Positions 15,801 to 16,015 of a DNA stretch of 16,015 nucleotides are shown piece after piece. The DNA is from JANNFX01 sp040080075 (GTDB lineage Bacteria > Pseudomonadota > Alphaproteobacteria > Rhizobiales > Hyphomicrobiaceae). The notes under the pieces were generated by a model that worked only from the letters and a program-made list of their open reading frames with translations, had not been told where the DNA came from and did not search any database. Made by a program: the position numbers and the translations under genes. The DNA lies in contig JBEBJD010000133.1 of NCBI GenBank assembly GCA_040080075.1, forward strand, positions 1 through 16,015. The letters run 5' to 3'. Numbering within the stretch: position 1 is the stretch's first letter; each line of letters opens with the position of its first letter.

Positions 15801-15897
15801 CAGCGCCTTCAACGCGGCCGAAGATACGATTGTGCAGCTGCTGGGCATCAAGGATCTATCGGCGGCCACGTTGGGCGCTGGCGATCTGATTATCTAG
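12859..15897 (+). CDS. RTX-repeat S-layer/adhesin-like protein, probable type I secretion substrate
   Basis: This 1012-residue protein is likely exported and calcium-stabilised at the cell surface. ATG 12859 has GGGAG 8 bases upstream. GTG 12844 is in frame but less likely. There is no signal peptide. Nonapeptide RTX repeats start almost at once (about residues 15-85: GGNDTLNGGNGNDTLNGG). They are followed by an RTX-associated segment (YIVSAIPGGFQVAGPDGIDIV) and a VCBS/cadherin-like domain (about 135-250, TLNANGTYSYNPNNSF and DTFTYQVSDGKGGTDTA). Residues about 255-815 are rich in Asn, Ala, Thr, Val and Gly with very few Lys, suggesting a beta-solenoid. A second RTX block (about 817-902) precedes a 100-residue tail ending DLSAATLGAGDLII, the sort of C-terminus used for type I secretion. 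No cysteine is present. The layout recalls Caulobacter RsaA and relatives. No transporter gene is in the window. Whether it is an S-layer protein, adhesin or enzyme is unresolved. Confidence 0.85.
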   Translation: MARIPGNSRRNTLNGSNSNDTILGFGGNDTLNGGNGNDTLNGGSGNDKLNGDNGNDTLNGGSGSDSMFGGAGNDVMNGGGGSDTAIFTGNLSSYIVSAIPGGFQVAGPDGIDIVRGVEFLQFADQTVVAGFVTPPPNTAPDAVNDTNSTNADTILASNALTNVLANDTDANGDSPFVTAVNGSPGQVGVQIVLPSGALLTLNANGTYSYNPNNSFAHVAQGTTAIDTFTYQVSDGKGGTDTATVEISIAGTKLNELGPLTGGVDTIAGTVLNDIIRGSDNTFTFFDNVNGGDGTDTVELTNSIIFNPLNINFPLSLNTTVNSVENAVLTAVSTINADLSNWVGLQKITATEANGNNDITLTTNGNATSVIVNGGDDIDINDASGADTLATVTVNGVSGATGSVKVDSTALTSLTASNINDGSGFIDVDAAAGALALNLTNINLGAVGNIEADGASSVVAAIGGPTINFQNLNAATASTVSLTLNAASTFSNINANNAATVTVTANGNANFDNINANKSNTLNLIANAAIAMGDINGGVTTTALNISGAGAVSINDANLAAAGATINATGNSGGVFIDNELQTKTQFQGGSGGDNALFGATTRANTFGAGNDTARLSVSALGAGGSLDGGADKDTLSMSHANAAATVLAFAASISNFEVLDLTGGGAGQTVDLDNFDSIGFVRTDGGTVTLENMQTGETVEISNAAGAGTTTVLGDFGSVNDTFNVSLQGALDQDLVMNDIESIAFTTNAIAGVRIIDLTGNTVTTITIAGNAGIDFENGFLSKVPDSVTLLDASGVTGLGALGAVRAETLNNAGVTFIGGAGEDEFIGDDGVDTLTGNGGNDILTGFNGNDILNGGDGDDELFGQGDLDTLNGGAGDDLLDGGGDTVRDTLTGGTGADTFVVDDLSTNVNTFDVVTDATVGSTDTFDFGAAIVSFASAAVVVGPDFATAVDSATATAGDLAWFVFSDGNTYLVNEGGVVNNSAFNAAEDTIVQLLGIKDLSAATLGAGDLII
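12952..13059 (+). repeat. 27-bp tandem repeat encoding RTX nonapeptide pairs
   Basis: Four consecutive 27-bp units (12952-12978, 12979-13005, 13006-13032 and 13033-13059), most of the form AATGGCGGC-rGTGGCAAT-GACACGCTC with few differences. Degenerate units extend the array to about 12925-13113. It encodes the N-terminal calcium-binding repeats. The near-identity at DNA level contrasts with the more diverged C-terminal RTX block (about 15305-15560) and suggests recent unit duplication. Confidence 0.85.
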
Positions 15898-15910
15898 TTT
15901 GCAACAAGGT

Positions 15911-15937
15911 TGCCCGGGGACATTTTTGCCCCGGGCA
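15911..15937 (+). terminator. Hairpin terminator after the RTX gene
   Basis: TGCCCGGGG (15911-15919) pairs perfectly with CCCCGGGCA (15929-15937) around a 9-nt loop, starting 13 bases after the stop codon. GGT/ACC extend the stem after a 2-base bulge. A run of five Ts is in the loop and not after the stem, so termination strength is uncertain. Transcript protection is the alternative role. Confidence 0.6.
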
Positions 15938-15948
15938 CAACCCGAGTT

Positions 15949-16015
15949 CTTCCGGGAAAAGTGTGGGCGGTTTTCCCGACAGAAGCACGACAAGCCAAAG
16001 TGCTTCCGGGAAAAC
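15949..16015. repeat. Three-copy palindromic intergenic repeat, cut by window end
   Basis: CTTCCGGGAAAA occurs at 15949-15960 and again at 16003-16014. Between them, on the opposite strand, lies the same motif with a 3-base insert (TTTTCCCG-ACA-GAAG, 15971-15985). The middle copy can pair with the left one (8 bp, 10-nt loop) or with the right one (16 bp interrupted by ACA, 15970-16015). The CGGGAAAAgtgtg...cGGTTTTCCCG form resembles the abundant extragenic palindromes I recall from Bradyrhizobium-like genomes. Confidence 0.6.

Noticed and set aside
1..16015. tRNA, rRNA, CRISPR arrays, insertion sequences and att sites
   Set aside because: Looked for by eye on both strands. No cloverleaf, direct-repeat/spacer array, transposase or terminal inverted repeats were seen.

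Overview
The window looks like a chromosomal segment of an alphaproteobacterium, most likely order Hyphomicrobiales. I base this on recognisable protein families, the side-by-side placement of tyrC/chaC-type genes, nrdJ, plsC, a YdcF-family gene, ftsX-ftsE, hpt and a CpdR-like receiver, and a palindromic intergenic element at the right end that resembles ones I recall from that order. No database search was possible.

Left part (1-7358). The 3' part of a prephenate/arogenate dehydrogenase gene is followed by a ChaC-like gamma-glutamylcyclotransferase gene. This runs convergently into a small conserved-looking hypothetical gene that has its own intrinsic terminator. A minus-strand block follows: class II (B12-dependent) ribonucleotide reductase and, upstream of it, a PlsC acyltransferase. 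Between plsC and the ydcF-like gene lies about 1.1 kb on the opposite strand. It holds a decayed fragment of an RTX toxin-activating acyltransferase (HlyC/RtxC family) and an unrecognised one-helix membrane protein.

Middle (7359-10671). ftsE and ftsX (divisome ABC system, minus strand) overlap by 17 bases. As given, ftsX is split into two frames by a shift near 8190, so it is either broken or carries a base error. Divergently, hpt (purine salvage) and a single-domain response regulator lie 55 bp apart and are probably cotranscribed.

Right part (10672-16015). A 348-residue PAS-LuxR-type regulator gene precedes, after a long AT-rich non-coding stretch with a perfect dyad, a roughly 1000-residue cysteine-free RTX protein. 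That protein has an N-terminal and a C-terminal calcium-binding repeat block, a VCBS/cadherin-like domain, a long beta-rich central region and a type I secretion-like tail. It is most like an S-layer or adhesin protein. No type I secretion genes are in the window. It ends with a hairpin terminator and a three-copy palindromic repeat cut by the window edge.

I did not find a demonstrably new multi-gene system. The points most worth checking are the ftsX frame break, the RtxC fragment in a housekeeping locus, and the LuxR-type/RTX pair with its unusual leader.
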